From Clostridia bacterium (GTDB taxonomy: Bacteria; Bacillota; Clostridia; Oscillospirales; Acutalibacteraceae), in contig JAFPCP010000052.1 of NCBI GenBank assembly GCA_017423825.1, positions 1-35,245 on the forward strand: a DNA stretch of 35,245 nt, in the 5' to 3' direction. Shown here piece after piece: positions 16,343 through 24,385 of this stretch (position 1 is the stretch's first letter; every line of letters starts with the position of its first letter). The position numbers and the translations under genes were made by a program. Under the pieces are notes generated by a model. The model did not search any database. It saw only the letters and a list, made by a program, of their open reading frames with translations, and had not been told where the DNA came from.

Positions 16343-16384
16343 CTACTCTCCTTAAATGCGTCTGTCGGACGTAATGAAAGGAGA
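16343..16384 (+). promoter_or_regulatory. Riboswitch expression platform sequestering the folT SD
   Basis: TCTCCTT (16347-16353) is a perfect complement of the folT Shine-Dalgarno AAGGAGA (16378-16384); the loop between contains a smaller CGTC/GACG stem. The overlapping CTACTCT (16343-16349) is a perfect complement of AGAGTAG (16222-16228) in the aptamer core. The two pairings exclude each other, so ligand binding that occupies the core would free the anti-SD to close the ribosome site. No terminator with a U-tract is seen, which argues for control of translation. Confidence 0.7.
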
Positions 16385-16391
16385 ATTTTTT

Positions 16392-16958
16392 ATGCAAAAA
16401 AACAAACAAACAGGTGACGTCTTTTCCTTGCAGATGCTGGTGTGTTGTGCGCTGCTTGTGGCGCTGAGCATCGTGTGCGGCAAGTTTTTACAAATCCCTG
16501 TGGGAGAGATGCTGCGGTTCAGTTTTGAAAACCTGCCGATTTTGCTCGCCGGGATTTTGTTCGGGCCGCTCGCCGGTGCTCTGGTCGGGGTTGTAGCCGA
16601 CTTGCTTGGCTGTCTGGCGGTGGGCTACGTCATCAATCCGTTGATAACGGTTGGCGCTGCGCTCATAGGATGTGTGGGCGGTTGTGTGTATCGCTGGTTG
16701 CGCGGGATGCCGACGGCGGGCCGCATACTGCTGACGGTGGTGGCGGCGCATATGATAGGTTCGGTGCTGGTTAAGACCTTCGGCCTTGCACAGTTTTATG
16801 ATATTCCTTTTTGGCTGCTGTTGTTGTGGCGGTTGCTCAATTACACCCTCGTAGCGGGTGCGGAGTTCTTTTTGTTGTATATGCTTTTGCGGAACAAGGG
16901 CGTTCGCCGGATGGTGGATTCCTTTCGCCGGGATGGCGGAAACGGAGACATATCATGA
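16392..16958 (+). CDS. folT: Folate ECF transporter S component
   Basis: A 188-residue, roughly six-helix membrane protein of the FolT type, the substrate-binding subunit that takes up folates with a shared ECF energy module (not encoded here). The family stretch LRFSFENLPILLAGILFGPLAGALVG, broken here after residue-rich ILLAGI, followed by ADLLGCL and NPLITVGAALIG, is characteristic. The start is ATG 16392, eight bases after AAAGGAG; an in-frame ATG at 16356 lies upstream of that SD inside the riboswitch platform and is not used. The THF riboswitch in front and folC behind (stop and start overlap as ATGA) support folate as substrate. Confidence 0.92.
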   Translation: MQKNKQTGDVFSLQMLVCCALLVALSIVCGKFLQIPVGEMLRFSFENLPILLAGILFGPLAGALVGVVADLLGCLAVGYVINPLITVGAALIGCVGGCVYRWLRGMPTAGRILLTVVAAHMIGSVLVKTFGLAQFYDIPFWLLLLWRLLNYTLVAGAEFFLLYMLLRNKGVRRMVDSFRRDGGNGDIS

Positions 16959-18205
16959 CCTATCAAGAGGCATTAACCTATATTCATTCGATTAATTGGA
17001 CCTTTTGCAAACCCGGTTTGGAACGCATTAACGCCTTGTGCGAGGTGTTAGGCAATCCGCAACAGGGGTTGCGATTTATTCACGTGGCCGGCACCAACGG
17101 CAAGGGCTCTTTTTGCGCTATGATAGAGTCAATTTTGCGCGGTGCCGGGTATAAGACCGGCCTGTTTACCTCGCCGTACATGAAAGTGTTTAACGAGCGT
17201 ATGATGGTAGACGGGGTGATGATTGCAGACGATGAGTTGGCCGAATTGACCGCCTATGTGCGCCCCTTTGCGGACGCCATGGAGGATAAACCGACGGAGT
17301 TTGAACTGATTACCGCGCTGGCGTTTTTGTATTTTCAGCGGCATGGCTGTGACGTCGTGGTGTTGGAAGCCGGCATGGGCGGCCGTTTGGATTCCACCAA
17401 CATCATACAACAGCCGTTTTTATCAGTGATTACCGGTGTGGCGCTGGACCACACAGCGTTTTTGGGTGACACGATAGAAAAAATCGCCACAGAAAAAGCG
17501 GGCATTATTAAAAGTGGATGCCCTGTGTTATACGGTGGCGAGGACAAGGCGGCGCACGATGTGGTGCGGCGGTCGGCCGCTGCGGTCGGCTCGGCGGTTC
17601 ACACCGTGGATTATGCGCATCTCACCTGTACCCGCGCGACATTGGAGGGCTCGGTTTTTGACTTTGAGGGGTGGCGGCAGATGGAATTGTCGTTGCTGGG
17701 CACCTACCAGCCGCGTAACGCCGCGGTGGTGCTCAAAGCGGTGGAAATTTTGCGCGAACAGGGCTTGCCTATTTCAGAGCAGGCGGTGCGCGGCGGTTTG
17801 CAAGCGGTGCGCTGGCCGGGTCGATTCGAGTTGTTGTGTGCCGAGCCGCCGATTATCTTCGATGGCGCCCACAATGCGCAAGGTGTGCGTGCGGCGGTGG
17901 CCGGCGTGCGTCAGTATTTTCCCGGGCAGAAGGTGTACGTGCTCACCGGCGTGCTGGCGGATAAGGATTATCACGCCATTGCCGCCGCGCTGGCGGAGAT
18001 TGCCTGCCGTGCGTATGTGATTACGCCGGACAATCCCCGTGCCTTACCGGGTGAGGAGTATGCCGCTCTGTTGCGCACGCACGGGGTGGAGGCACAGGCG
18101 TATGAGTCGGTGAGGGATGCTTATCGACAGGCGGTGGCAAAATCTGCGGGAGATAACACGCCGCTTGTGTGTCTCGGTTCGTTGTATATGTATGGCTCTT
18201 TATAA
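16955..18205 (+). CDS. folC: Folylpolyglutamate synthase / dihydrofolate synthase
   Basis: Mur-ligase-superfamily enzyme that adds glutamate to folates, which retains them in the cell. The 416-residue protein has the family N-terminus (INWTFCKPGLERINALCEVLGNP, here split by the conserved KPGL), P-loop VAGTNGKGSF at residues 44-53, TSPYMKVFNERMMVDG, the FELITALAFLYF helix, VLEAGMGGRLDSTN, TGVALDHTAFLGDT and DGAHNAQG near the C-terminal domain. The ATG overlaps the folT stop by the ATGA arrangement, so the two are translationally coupled under the THF riboswitch. Whether it also has dihydrofolate synthase activity cannot be read; no other folate-synthesis genes are next to it. A bidirectional terminator follows directly. 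Confidence 0.93.
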   Translation: MTYQEALTYIHSINWTFCKPGLERINALCEVLGNPQQGLRFIHVAGTNGKGSFCAMIESILRGAGYKTGLFTSPYMKVFNERMMVDGVMIADDELAELTAYVRPFADAMEDKPTEFELITALAFLYFQRHGCDVVVLEAGMGGRLDSTNIIQQPFLSVITGVALDHTAFLGDTIEKIATEKAGIIKSGCPVLYGGEDKAAHDVVRRSAAAVGSAVHTVDYAHLTCTRATLEGSVFDFEGWRQMELSLLGTYQPRNAAVVLKAVEILREQGLPISEQAVRGGLQAVRWPGRFELLCAEPPIIFDGAHNAQGVRAAVAGVRQYFPGQKVYVLTGVLADKDYHAIAAALAEIACRAYVITPDNPRALPGEEYAALLRTHGVEAQAYESVRDAYRQAVAKSAGDNTPLVCLGSLYMYGSL

Positions 18206-18245
18206 AAAAAGCGGTAAGCAGATAATCTGCTTACCGCTTTTTTCT
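18204..18245. terminator. Bidirectional terminator between folC and D,D-carboxypeptidase gene
   Basis: A perfect 13-base-pair inverted repeat (18211-18223 with 18225-18237) flanked by A7 on the left and T6 on the right, so it can stop transcription from both converging genes. Confidence 0.92.
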
Positions 18246-19226
18246 TTATTGAAAACTGATATCCAACAACCCACGTGCATCTTCGAAACGCCCGCTTTCG
18301 GTGGGGGAACCCATCACAACGGCGATGGATGTGCAACCGTTTCGTGTCGCGGATGCCACCAGACAATAGCCGGCTTCGTCGGTGGAACCGGTTTTCATAC
18401 CGGTGGCGTCTGCATAGGTGTAGATGTTATCCTTTTGCACCATGCGATTGGTGTTTTTCCACGTGGCGGTCTGCCCGGATAGAAGGGTTGCCTGCACCTC
18501 GGGTTGCTGCATGATGTGCGCGATGGTTTTTTGTTGTGAAGCAAAAGTGGCGATGCGCAACATATCGGCTGCGGTGGTGTAATGGTCGTCGCGGTGTATG
18601 CCGTCCGGGTTGGCGAAATGTGTGCCGGCACAGCCAAGGGCTTTTGCTTTGTCGTTCATTTTTTCGAGAAATATTTGCAAAGCCGCTTGTTTATCCAGTG
18701 CGGGATTGTCGGCGATAACGCGTCCCACTTGTACGGCAATTGCATAGGCGGCGTCGTTGCCGGAGGGGAGGAGTAATGCCTGCAATAAATGTTCCAGCGT
18801 CAGGCGTGTTCCCACCGTGAGATAAGCGCGGCTGGAACCGGGTGCAATCATATGCACCTCATCACCAAGCGTGAATGCCGTTGTGGGGTCCGGCACGTTT
18901 TCTAATGCCACAATGGCGGTCATCAACTTGGTCAAACTGGCCGGATAACAGGTCTGATTTTCATTTTTAGTGTATAGGATACGATTGTTGGTGATATCCC
19001 CCAGAATAATATAGGAAGCGGCGGTGTTGCGGTCGATAAAGTCTTTAGGCAATGTTTTGCCGGTGACCTTCGCGTCTGAGGAGGAGTCGTTGCTGTTTTG
19101 CATGGGCGTTTGCTGGCGTAAACCCACCAGCACCAGCGTCACAGCCAATACCACAGCCAGCAGAGCAGCCAGAACGATAACCCAAAGTTTCTTTTTTTTC
19201 GGTTTGCGGTGCAGATACTCTCCCAT
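18246..19226 (-). CDS. D-alanyl-D-alanine carboxypeptidase (peptidase S11, PBP5/DacF-like)
   Basis: Serine D,D-carboxypeptidase that trims the terminal D-Ala from peptidoglycan stem peptides. All three penicillin-binding motifs are visible in the 326-residue protein: SxxK as SLTK (Ser97, Lys100), SxN as SGN (Ser155, Asn157) and KTG at residues 278-280. The N-terminus has a very basic stretch (HRKPKKKK) and a single hydrophobic helix (about 14-36) that acts as an uncleaved anchor, with a Ser-rich linker to the catalytic domain. It stops soon after the catalytic domain, without the C-terminal beta domain of PBP5. SpoIID lies upstream on the same strand, but this gene has its own promoter (19265-19293). 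Start ATG 19226, SD AAGGACGG. Confidence 0.93.
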   Translation of the reverse strand: MGEYLHRKPKKKKLWVIVLAALLAVVLAVTLVLVGLRQQTPMQNSNDSSSDAKVTGKTLPKDFIDRNTAASYIILGDITNNRILYTKNENQTCYPASLTKLMTAIVALENVPDPTTAFTLGDEVHMIAPGSSRAYLTVGTRLTLEHLLQALLLPSGNDAAYAIAVQVGRVIADNPALDKQAALQIFLEKMNDKAKALGCAGTHFANPDGIHRDDHYTTAADMLRIATFASQQKTIAHIMQQPEVQATLLSGQTATWKNTNRMVQKDNIYTYADATGMKTGSTDEAGYCLVASATRNGCTSIAVVMGSPTESGRFEDARGLLDISFQ

Positions 19227-19264
19227 AGTCGAATGCCGTCCTTTTTTGTCACAGTATTGTATTT

Positions 19265-19293
19265 ATCTTATACCAGGACAGCATAAAAAGCAA
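19265..19293 (-). promoter_or_regulatory. Promoter of the D,D-carboxypeptidase gene
   Basis: Minus strand -35 TTGCTT (19288-19293) and -10 TAAGAT (19265-19270), 17 bases apart; an overlapping TGG-TATAAG gives an extended -10 alternative two bases upstream. Confidence 0.55.
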
Positions 19294-19306
19294 GCCCTTT
19301 TCGATA

Positions 19307-20305
19307 TTATTCTATCACGACGCCGGTATAATAGTAGCACAAAATTTCTTTATATGTATATCCCTGTCTGGCGAGATAATCGGCGCCATATTGGCTCATG
19401 CCGACGCCGTGGCCGTAGCCATGCACCGTGAACAGCCAGCCGTCTTTTTGTCGAGTGACGGTAAAACTGGCGGAGCGCAAGCCGAACAGAGCACGCACTT
19501 TGGTGCCGGGAAGGTTGCTGTTGCCCACCGGGATAGAGGCGACGGTGCCGGCCGCAGAGAGGGTGGGTTCGCCAAACCAGGTGGTGGCATCGGCCGGGAG
19601 GGTGACGTTTTGTTCGCCGGCGAGTGCGTTTTTGATTTGCTCATCGCTGCACGTGACCTTGGTTTCATAGTCGGGGGACAGTTTATCCCCCGGACTGGCG
19701 ACGGATTGCAGATAGGGGATGTCGGTGCCCCAGACGGTTTTTGCAGATTCGGTGCAACCGTTGCTGATAGCAAAATAGCACGCATCAATGAGTTGGCCGT
19801 CCCGTCGGATGGTTTCGCCGAGCACGGCATCCACCACCTTGCATAGTTTGTTGTAATGTTCTGTGTAGGCGCTGCCCCAGCGTGCTTTCAGTTTCTCAGC
19901 GGTATATTCCGCGGGGAAGGAGGCGTCCGGTGTGGCAAAATCCGCGCCGAGCAAAGCCGCGTCCGGGTTGGCGCGCTGTGCTTCGCGCCGCCGACCGTAA
20001 TAGGTATAGGCGGCGACTGTTTGCGCTTTGAGCGCCTCTGTGTGATAGGTGGGGCTCATTTCAAACGCCAGCGTGCGAATCAAAAAATCGCGTTCATCCA
20101 GTTCCACCACCTGTTTGTCACAAAGGATGCGAAAAGTGGCCTGGTTTGCGTTTTTTTCGTCTGTGGCGTCGCTCTTGTCAAGCGACGTGCTGTCTTGCTG
20201 TTTTGGCGGGGCCGCCGCGGCGGTGGATTGGAATGGAAAAGCCGGCAGAGGCAACAACAACAGACAAAGTGCTGTCAACAGGATAAGCAATCCGTAACCT
20301 TTCAT
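19307..20305 (-). CDS. spoIID: SpoIID/LytB-domain protein (stage II sporulation protein D-like)
   Basis: SpoIID is a lytic transglycosylase that acts on glycan strands after SpoIIP has stripped the peptides, driving engulfment of the forespore. The 332-residue protein has an N-terminal signal anchor (MKGYGLLILLTALCLLLLPL), a low-complexity linker, the catalytic segment FEMSP with Glu82 followed by EALKAQTVAAYTY, the SNGCTESAKTVWG region and the C-terminal HGYGHGVGMSQYGA. I start at ATG 20305 with SD AAAGGAA and a proper signal directly after; an in-frame extension to 20359 has no such features. SpoIID-domain proteins also occur outside sporulation, but with the SigH-like factor in this window the sporulation reading is favoured. 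I see no convincing sigma-E promoter upstream. Confidence 0.9.
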   Translation of the reverse strand: MKGYGLLILLTALCLLLLPLPAFPFQSTAAAAPPKQQDSTSLDKSDATDEKNANQATFRILCDKQVVELDERDFLIRTLAFEMSPTYHTEALKAQTVAAYTYYGRRREAQRANPDAALLGADFATPDASFPAEYTAEKLKARWGSAYTEHYNKLCKVVDAVLGETIRRDGQLIDACYFAISNGCTESAKTVWGTDIPYLQSVASPGDKLSPDYETKVTCSDEQIKNALAGEQNVTLPADATTWFGEPTLSAAGTVASIPVGNSNLPGTKVRALFGLRSASFTVTRQKDGWLFTVHGYGHGVGMSQYGADYLARQGYTYKEILCYYYTGVVIE

Positions 20306-20343
20306 AATGGGGCGTTCCTTTCTTTGCTTGCATCCAATTTCTC

Positions 20344-20372
20344 TTGACTTTGAATGCAAATGGGATTATAGT
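20344..20372 (+). promoter_or_regulatory. Sigma-A promoter of the eight-helix membrane protein gene
   Basis: -35 TTGACT (20344-20349) and -10 TATAGT (20367-20372), 17-base spacer. The palindrome GTATATATAC (20373-20382) lies at the expected transcription start and could be an operator. Confidence 0.75.
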
Positions 20373-20465
20373 GTATATATACTCGGCAAAATGGGTTTGT
20401 CCTATATGGATACCTATGCGATATAGCGATTGGATATACCTGCAAAGAAAGGTGGGAACCAAAGC

Positions 20466-21443
20466 ATGGAAAAAAATGACATACAGAAAAAAGCCTCACG
20501 GATGCGGCTTATCATCTGGCTGGGTGTGATTGCATCGGTTGTGATATTTGCGCTGCGTGTGGTGCTGCTACCGATGGTGCGTGCGCTCGACACCGGCCGT
20601 TTTTCCATACGGGGATTGGTCGTTTGTTTGGTGCTCGTGTTTTTCGGTGTCCTGGCCATGCGGGTTCGTGGCTTGCGTTTGTCCCGCGTAGAAATCAGCG
20701 GGCGGTATAGCGTGTGGCTTACCTGCGGTTTGTGTATTGCGGGCGGTTCGATGGTGGTGACCTGCTTGTGGGATTTGGTTAATTGGTGGCTCACCGGCAA
20801 TATTCCGGCACCTGTGGCGGCGGAAATGACGTCTTTGACGTGGGCCAGCTTGCTATTGTCGCTCGCTTTCGGAGTGCTTGGCGGTGTGGTGCTTGTTTGG
20901 TTGGGTCTGCGTATCACCGGGGAGGGTGCCACGCGTGCTGGTATGGCCGCATGGAGCGTGTTGGCGCCGGTTTTGTGGATGTGGTTCCGCCTGTTCCGAT
21001 ATGAAATGTCGTACGTCAGCGTGACGAATTTGTCTGAGAGTTTTTACGATTTTGCTTTGTTCATTGTGGAATTGTTGTTTTTGTTTCAGTTCGCACGGTA
21101 TGTGTCGGGTGTCGGCAAACCCAACACCGGATCGTTGCTGTTTTATGCGGTGGCCATGGCCGCGTTCGGCATTTCCGGCCCGCTTGTTCGCGTGTGCACC
21201 TACCTGTTGGACGACGGCGGATTGTATATGACCGGTGGTTTGTCCGGCTTGCCGGATCTGGCTATCGGTGTGCTGGCACTTGTGTTGTCGTGTGCGTTGG
21301 CCGGTAGTGTGCGCAACGCTAAAGATAAAGAAGAAGAGGAGCTGTATCAACCTTCGGATATGGGGTTGCTTTTCTCGTTAGAGGATTTGCTGTCGTCGGA
21401 TGCACAGCGTGCCTCGTCTGAAGAAGGGGACAGCCAACAATAA
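20466..21443 (+). CDS. Uncharacterised multi-pass membrane protein
   Basis: A 325-residue integral membrane protein that I do not recognise. About eight hydrophobic helices can be drawn (near 14-37, 48-63, 80-103, 126-148, 157-172, 190-207, 220-245 and 255-280). After them comes a cytoplasmic, acidic tail of about 45 residues (KDKEEEELYQPSDMGLLFSLEDLL and a Ser/Glu/Gln-rich end). Few charged residues lie within the membrane part apart from short Arg loops. Start is ATG 20466, behind AAAGGTGGG; an in-frame TTG at 20430 lies upstream of that SD. Its last 97 bases are antisense to the 3' end of the minus-strand gene 21347-22108. Translation from this frame is supported by the helices up to about 21310; the tail is less certain. 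Confidence 0.72.
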   Translation: MEKNDIQKKASRMRLIIWLGVIASVVIFALRVVLLPMVRALDTGRFSIRGLVVCLVLVFFGVLAMRVRGLRLSRVEISGRYSVWLTCGLCIAGGSMVVTCLWDLVNWWLTGNIPAPVAAEMTSLTWASLLLSLAFGVLGGVVLVWLGLRITGEGATRAGMAAWSVLAPVLWMWFRLFRYEMSYVSVTNLSESFYDFALFIVELLFLFQFARYVSGVGKPNTGSLLFYAVAMAAFGISGPLVRVCTYLLDDGGLYMTGGLSGLPDLAIGVLALVLSCALAGSVRNAKDKEEEELYQPSDMGLLFSLEDLLSSDAQRASSEEGDSQQ

Positions 21444-22108
21444 AAACCGGTCCACACAGAAGATAACGTGTCTCGCAGCAATTCTTCAGCCGTAGGGCTG
21501 TAATAGGGGCGCACATCGTCCGGCGGCATTTCCGCCCGCCCGATGGAAAACCCCGCTGCATGTTCACTCAGCGCCAGACTGCCGTTGTGCAGCCTGGCGC
21601 TTTCTTTTGTTACGCTGAAAGCGTGCGCGTTCTCAAAAGGGACGGTGGCCCGCACGGATACCGCCAAACAACGGCGCTGTTCTTGTATACGCACCCACAC
21701 GGGTTGTTTTGGCGCGGCCAGGCAGGCTGTACGCAACAAGGCGACGGTGCCTAAACTTAACAGCCGCGGATGCAACAACGTGTGAAAATCAATGGCGGTT
21801 TCTTTGGCAGGGAAAAGCAGGAGTGGCTGGCCCATCGTAGCCGCCAATCGTTGGGCGGCGGTTAATAGGCTTTGCAGTAACGGTACGGGATTCCCCCACA
21901 CAAGCGGACGTGCGGAACCGCTTGCTTGCAACACTTCCCGGTCTTCGAGCGTCCCGAGCTGTTGCTGATGGCGGCGATAGATTTCCCGCTCGGTTGGAGT
22001 TTGCTCTTTGTACGGCGGGGCGGATAGAAAATAGGCGGCTAATCGTTCGCGTTGGTGTCCCTCTGTTTGAGCTGCGGAGAGGTTGACAGGCGGTTGTTTA
22101 CAGTCCAT
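21347..22108 (-). CDS. Uncharacterised protein with degenerate histidine-kinase-like ATPase fold
   Basis: A 253-residue soluble protein without clear identity. The centre (about residues 75-190) reads like the C-terminal half of a sensor kinase: two helices, AIDFHTLLHPRLLSLGTVALLRTA where an N box would stand, a VWVRIQEQRRCLAVSVRATVP beta hairpin, then KESARLHNGSLALSEHAAGFSIGRAEMP, which matches the usual ending (A-x-x-H-x-G-S-L-x-L, then two strands) of GHKL ATPases. The N-box Asn and the G boxes are missing, so it probably binds no ATP in the normal way. Start is ATG 22108, nine bases after AAAGGAG. The final 32 residues lie antisense to the neighbouring gene and are Ser/Asp/Asn/Glu-rich. 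Confidence 0.6.
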   Translation of the reverse strand: MDCKQPPVNLSAAQTEGHQRERLAAYFLSAPPYKEQTPTEREIYRRHQQQLGTLEDREVLQASGSARPLVWGNPVPLLQSLLTAAQRLAATMGQPLLLFPAKETAIDFHTLLHPRLLSLGTVALLRTACLAAPKQPVWVRIQEQRRCLAVSVRATVPFENAHAFSVTKESARLHNGSLALSEHAAGFSIGRAEMPPDDVRPYYSPTAEELLRDTLSSVWTGFYCWLSPSSDEARCASDDSKSSNEKSNPISEG

Positions 22109-22163
22109 AAAACGGGCTCCTTTTATTAATTGTGAATAGTGTTGCGTTCGTTCTATCGGCGAG

Positions 22164-22191
22164 TTTGTACAAAATTCCAAAAGTGTGCCAA
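22164..22191 (-). promoter_or_regulatory. Possible promoter of the degenerate kinase-like gene
   Basis: Minus strand -35 TTGGCA (22186-22191) and -10 TACAAA (22164-22169), 16-base spacer, 56 bases before the start codon; divergent from the gapA promoter. Confidence 0.45.
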
Positions 22192-22217
22192 ATTGGGTTA
22201 AAAATTAAACAAAGAAC

Positions 22218-22246
22218 TTGCAATCTTTTTTATTTTGGGGTAAAAT
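22218..22246 (+). promoter_or_regulatory. Sigma-A promoter of gapA
   Basis: -35 TTGCAA (22218-22223) and -10 TAAAAT (22241-22246), 17-base spacer, 36 bases before the gapA ATG and with an upstream A/T-rich tract that fits a strong promoter. Confidence 0.8.
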
Positions 22247-22281
22247 AAGTGCAGACTAAAAATATTGGAGGTATTTTCATT

Positions 22282-23301
22282 ATGGCAGTTAAAGTTGCAA
22301 TCAATGGGTTCGGCCGTATCGGCCGTTTGGCTTTCCGTCAGATGTTTGGCGCGGACGGCTACGAAATCGTGGCTATCAACGACCTGACAAAACCCAGCAT
22401 GTTGGCGCATTTGTTGAAGTATGATACGGCGCAGGGCCGCTATGACGGTCACACCGTCGTTGCTGACGACGAGGCCGGCACCATCACCGTGGACGGCAAG
22501 GTTCTGAAAATCTATGCCGAGAAGAATGCCGCGGATCTGCCTTGGGGCGAAATCGGCGTGGACGTAGTTTTGGAGTGCACCGGTTTCTACTGCTCCAAAG
22601 ACAAGAGCCAGGCGCACATCGACGCCGGCGCGAAGAAGGTCGTCATCTCTGCCCCTGCCGGCAATGATTTGAAGACCATCGTGTTCAACGTGAACCACGA
22701 GACCTTGACCGCGGATGACACCATCATTTCTGCGGCTTCCTGCACCACCAACTGCTTGGCGCCCATGGCGAAAGCGCTCAACGACTATGCGCCCATCCAG
22801 AGCGGTATCATGACCACCGTTCATGCTTACACCGGCGACCAGATGATCCTGGACGGCCCCCATCGCAAAGGCGACCTGCGCCGCGCTCGTGCCGGTGCCC
22901 AGAACATCGTGCCGAACTCCACCGGTGCTGCCAAAGCTATCGGCTTGGTTATTCCTGAGTTGAACGGCAAACTGATCGGTTCTGCGCAACGCGTTCCCAC
23001 CTGCACCGGTTCTACCACGCTGTTGGTGGCCGTTGTTAAGGGCAAAGATATCACTGTGGACGGCGTGAACGCTGCTATGAAAGCTGCCGCGACCGAGTCC
23101 TATGGCTACAACGAGGATGCCATCGTGTCTTCCGACATCATCGGCATTCGCTATGGTTCTCTGTTCGATGCCACCCAGACCATGGTGGCCAAGATTGACG
23201 ACGACACCTATCAGGTGCAGGTCGTTTCCTGGTACGACAACGAGAACTCTTACACCAGCCAGATGGTTCGCACCATCAAATATTTCGCTGAGTTGGGTTA
23301 A
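22282..23301 (+). CDS. gapA: Glyceraldehyde-3-phosphate dehydrogenase
   Basis: Glycolytic enzyme that oxidises glyceraldehyde 3-phosphate to 1,3-bisphosphoglycerate with NAD. The 339-residue protein begins with the Rossmann motif [11 protein letters not shown], has Asp34 in the NAD-preferring INDL position, the active site [12 protein letters not shown] with Cys154, His181 in [11 protein letters not shown], and the C-terminal [16 protein letters not shown] cut here only by its length. Start is ATG 22282 after GGAGG. It is monocistronic between its own promoter and a strong terminator. Codon choice is more C-ending and uniform than in its neighbours, as expected for a very highly expressed gene. 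Confidence 0.98.
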   Translation: MAVKVAINGFGRIGRLAFRQMFGADGYEIVAINDLTKPSMLAHLLKYDTAQGRYDGHTVVADDEAGTITVDGKVLKIYAEKNAADLPWGEIGVDVVLECTGFYCSKDKSQAHIDAGAKKVVISAPAGNDLKTIVFNVNHETLTADDTIISAASCTTNCLAPMAKALNDYAPIQSGIMTTVHAYTGDQMILDGPHRKGDLRRARAGAQNIVPNSTGAAKAIGLVIPELNGKLIGSAQRVPTCTGSTTLLVAVVKGKDITVDGVNAAMKAAATESYGYNEDAIVSSDIIGIRYGSLFDATQTMVAKIDDDTYQVQVVSWYDNENSYTSQMVRTIKYFAELG

Positions 23302-23321
23302 TTCGTTCCTACAAGCGTTTG

Positions 23322-23355
23322 AAAAGCCCGGTGGCTATGCCACCGGGCTTTTTTT
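23322..23355 (+). terminator. Intrinsic terminator of gapA
   Basis: Perfect stem of up to 14 base pairs (23322-23335 with 23339-23352) around a TAT loop, with a T run through 23355. Confidence 0.93.
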
Positions 23356-23464
23356 ATGCTTTTACCATACAATGGCGGCTGTATTATCCTGTGCCTTTTT
23401 TCTGTAAAAGTGCGTGGTAATTCGTGCAAAAGGCGGTAATAATTGGCATGTGTTTCTGTAAAAC

Positions 23465-23507
23465 AAAAAAGCGGCGCGCTCTTCATTGTGAGCACGCCGT
23501 TTTTTTT
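23465..23507. terminator. Terminator after plsC (works from the minus strand, possibly both)
   Basis: A ten-pair stem (23472-23481 with 23490-23499, one G-U) has A6 on the left and T8 on the right. It lies directly past the plsC stop. The stretch between this and the gapA terminator (23356-23464) shows no gene or clear signal. Confidence 0.8.
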
Positions 23508-23515
23508 GTTGTTGT

Positions 23516-24307
23516 TTATTTTTTGTTCAATCTGTTTTCGATGTGTTGCCTGGCGCAGTCGCTGATGGTGGCGGTTTGGTTTTCAGCCACAAAGGCGGCA
23601 TCCAACACGGTTTCCACCGTCAGATGGGCGATGCGCGGTGCGAACAAGCGACCGGACGTTTCGTAACGAATGGAAAGCACCGCGACGGGACATTTTGCCA
23701 ACTTTGCAATTTTGAAAGAGCCGCGGTGGAAGGGGAGCAGCTGTTTGTTCTTACTGCGTGTGCCTTCCGGGTAGATGCCGATGCAAAGTTTATCGGTTTG
23801 GATATATTCGGCTGCGCGGTGGATCGCTGTGAGGGCCCGGCGCGGGTTTTCACGGTCGATGGATAAAAAGGCGGCGTTGCGAAGGAAAGGACCTACCGCC
23901 GGTATGCGAAAGTTTTCCGGTTTAGAAACAAAAGCGAGGTGTGTGTTTTTCAAAGCCAGCAAGGTCACCATTGGATCAAAATTGGAAACGTGGTTGCAAA
24001 CCAGCAAGAACGGTTCTTGCGGCAATATATCCAGGCCGGTGGCATTTGTTTTGATGCCCATTATCGGCAGCAGCCACCTTAGCCAACATAAGATGGTGTT
24101 TCGGCATGCTGTGCGGCAAACGCTGGTGTCTTTACGGGGCAGGAGTAGAGAAATGCCCCACAAGATAAGCAAACTGATGGCAAACACGGCGATGTAGGCC
24201 GCTGGCAGTAAAAGGCATATCCACCACCAAGACAGGGTGGGATTGCCTATGTACACCAGGGCCGTAGCAGCTATGCTGACGGTTCCAAAAAGAAAATGCA
24301 ACAACAT
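23516..24307 (-). CDS. plsC: 1-acyl-sn-glycerol-3-phosphate acyltransferase (PlsC family)
   Basis: Membrane acyltransferase that should convert lysophosphatidic acid to phosphatidic acid. The 263-residue protein has two N-terminal hydrophobic segments (about 5-22 and 28-55), then the family blocks: HX4D as HVSNFD (His106, Asp111), FVSKPENFRIPAVGPFLR, FLSIDRENPRRAL and EGTR at 181-184 in YPEGTRS, followed by FHRGSFKIA. Start is ATG 24307, eight bases after GGAGG; the in-frame ATG at 24322 lies before that SD. The same window has fakA, whose acyl-phosphate product feeds the preceding step. No promoter stands out in the 78-base gap behind it. Confidence 0.92.
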   Translation of the reverse strand: MLLHFLFGTVSIAATALVYIGNPTLSWWWICLLLPAAYIAVFAISLLILWGISLLLPRKDTSVCRTACRNTILCWLRWLLPIMGIKTNATGLDILPQEPFLLVCNHVSNFDPMVTLLALKNTHLAFVSKPENFRIPAVGPFLRNAAFLSIDRENPRRALTAIHRAAEYIQTDKLCIGIYPEGTRSKNKQLLPFHRGSFKIAKLAKCPVAVLSIRYETSGRLFAPRIAHLTVETVLDAAFVAENQTATISDCARQHIENRLNKK

Positions 24308-24385
24308 GGTGTTGTCCTCCATGAAAATTAAGGAAATATAAACACAGTAACTATACCGCGTTTTAGCTTTGTCGTCAAGAGGTGA

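Noticed and set aside
20306-20460. Sigma-E promoter for spoIID
   Set aside because: I looked for ATA-16-CATACANT-like pairs on the minus strand and found only poor matches with wrong spacing.
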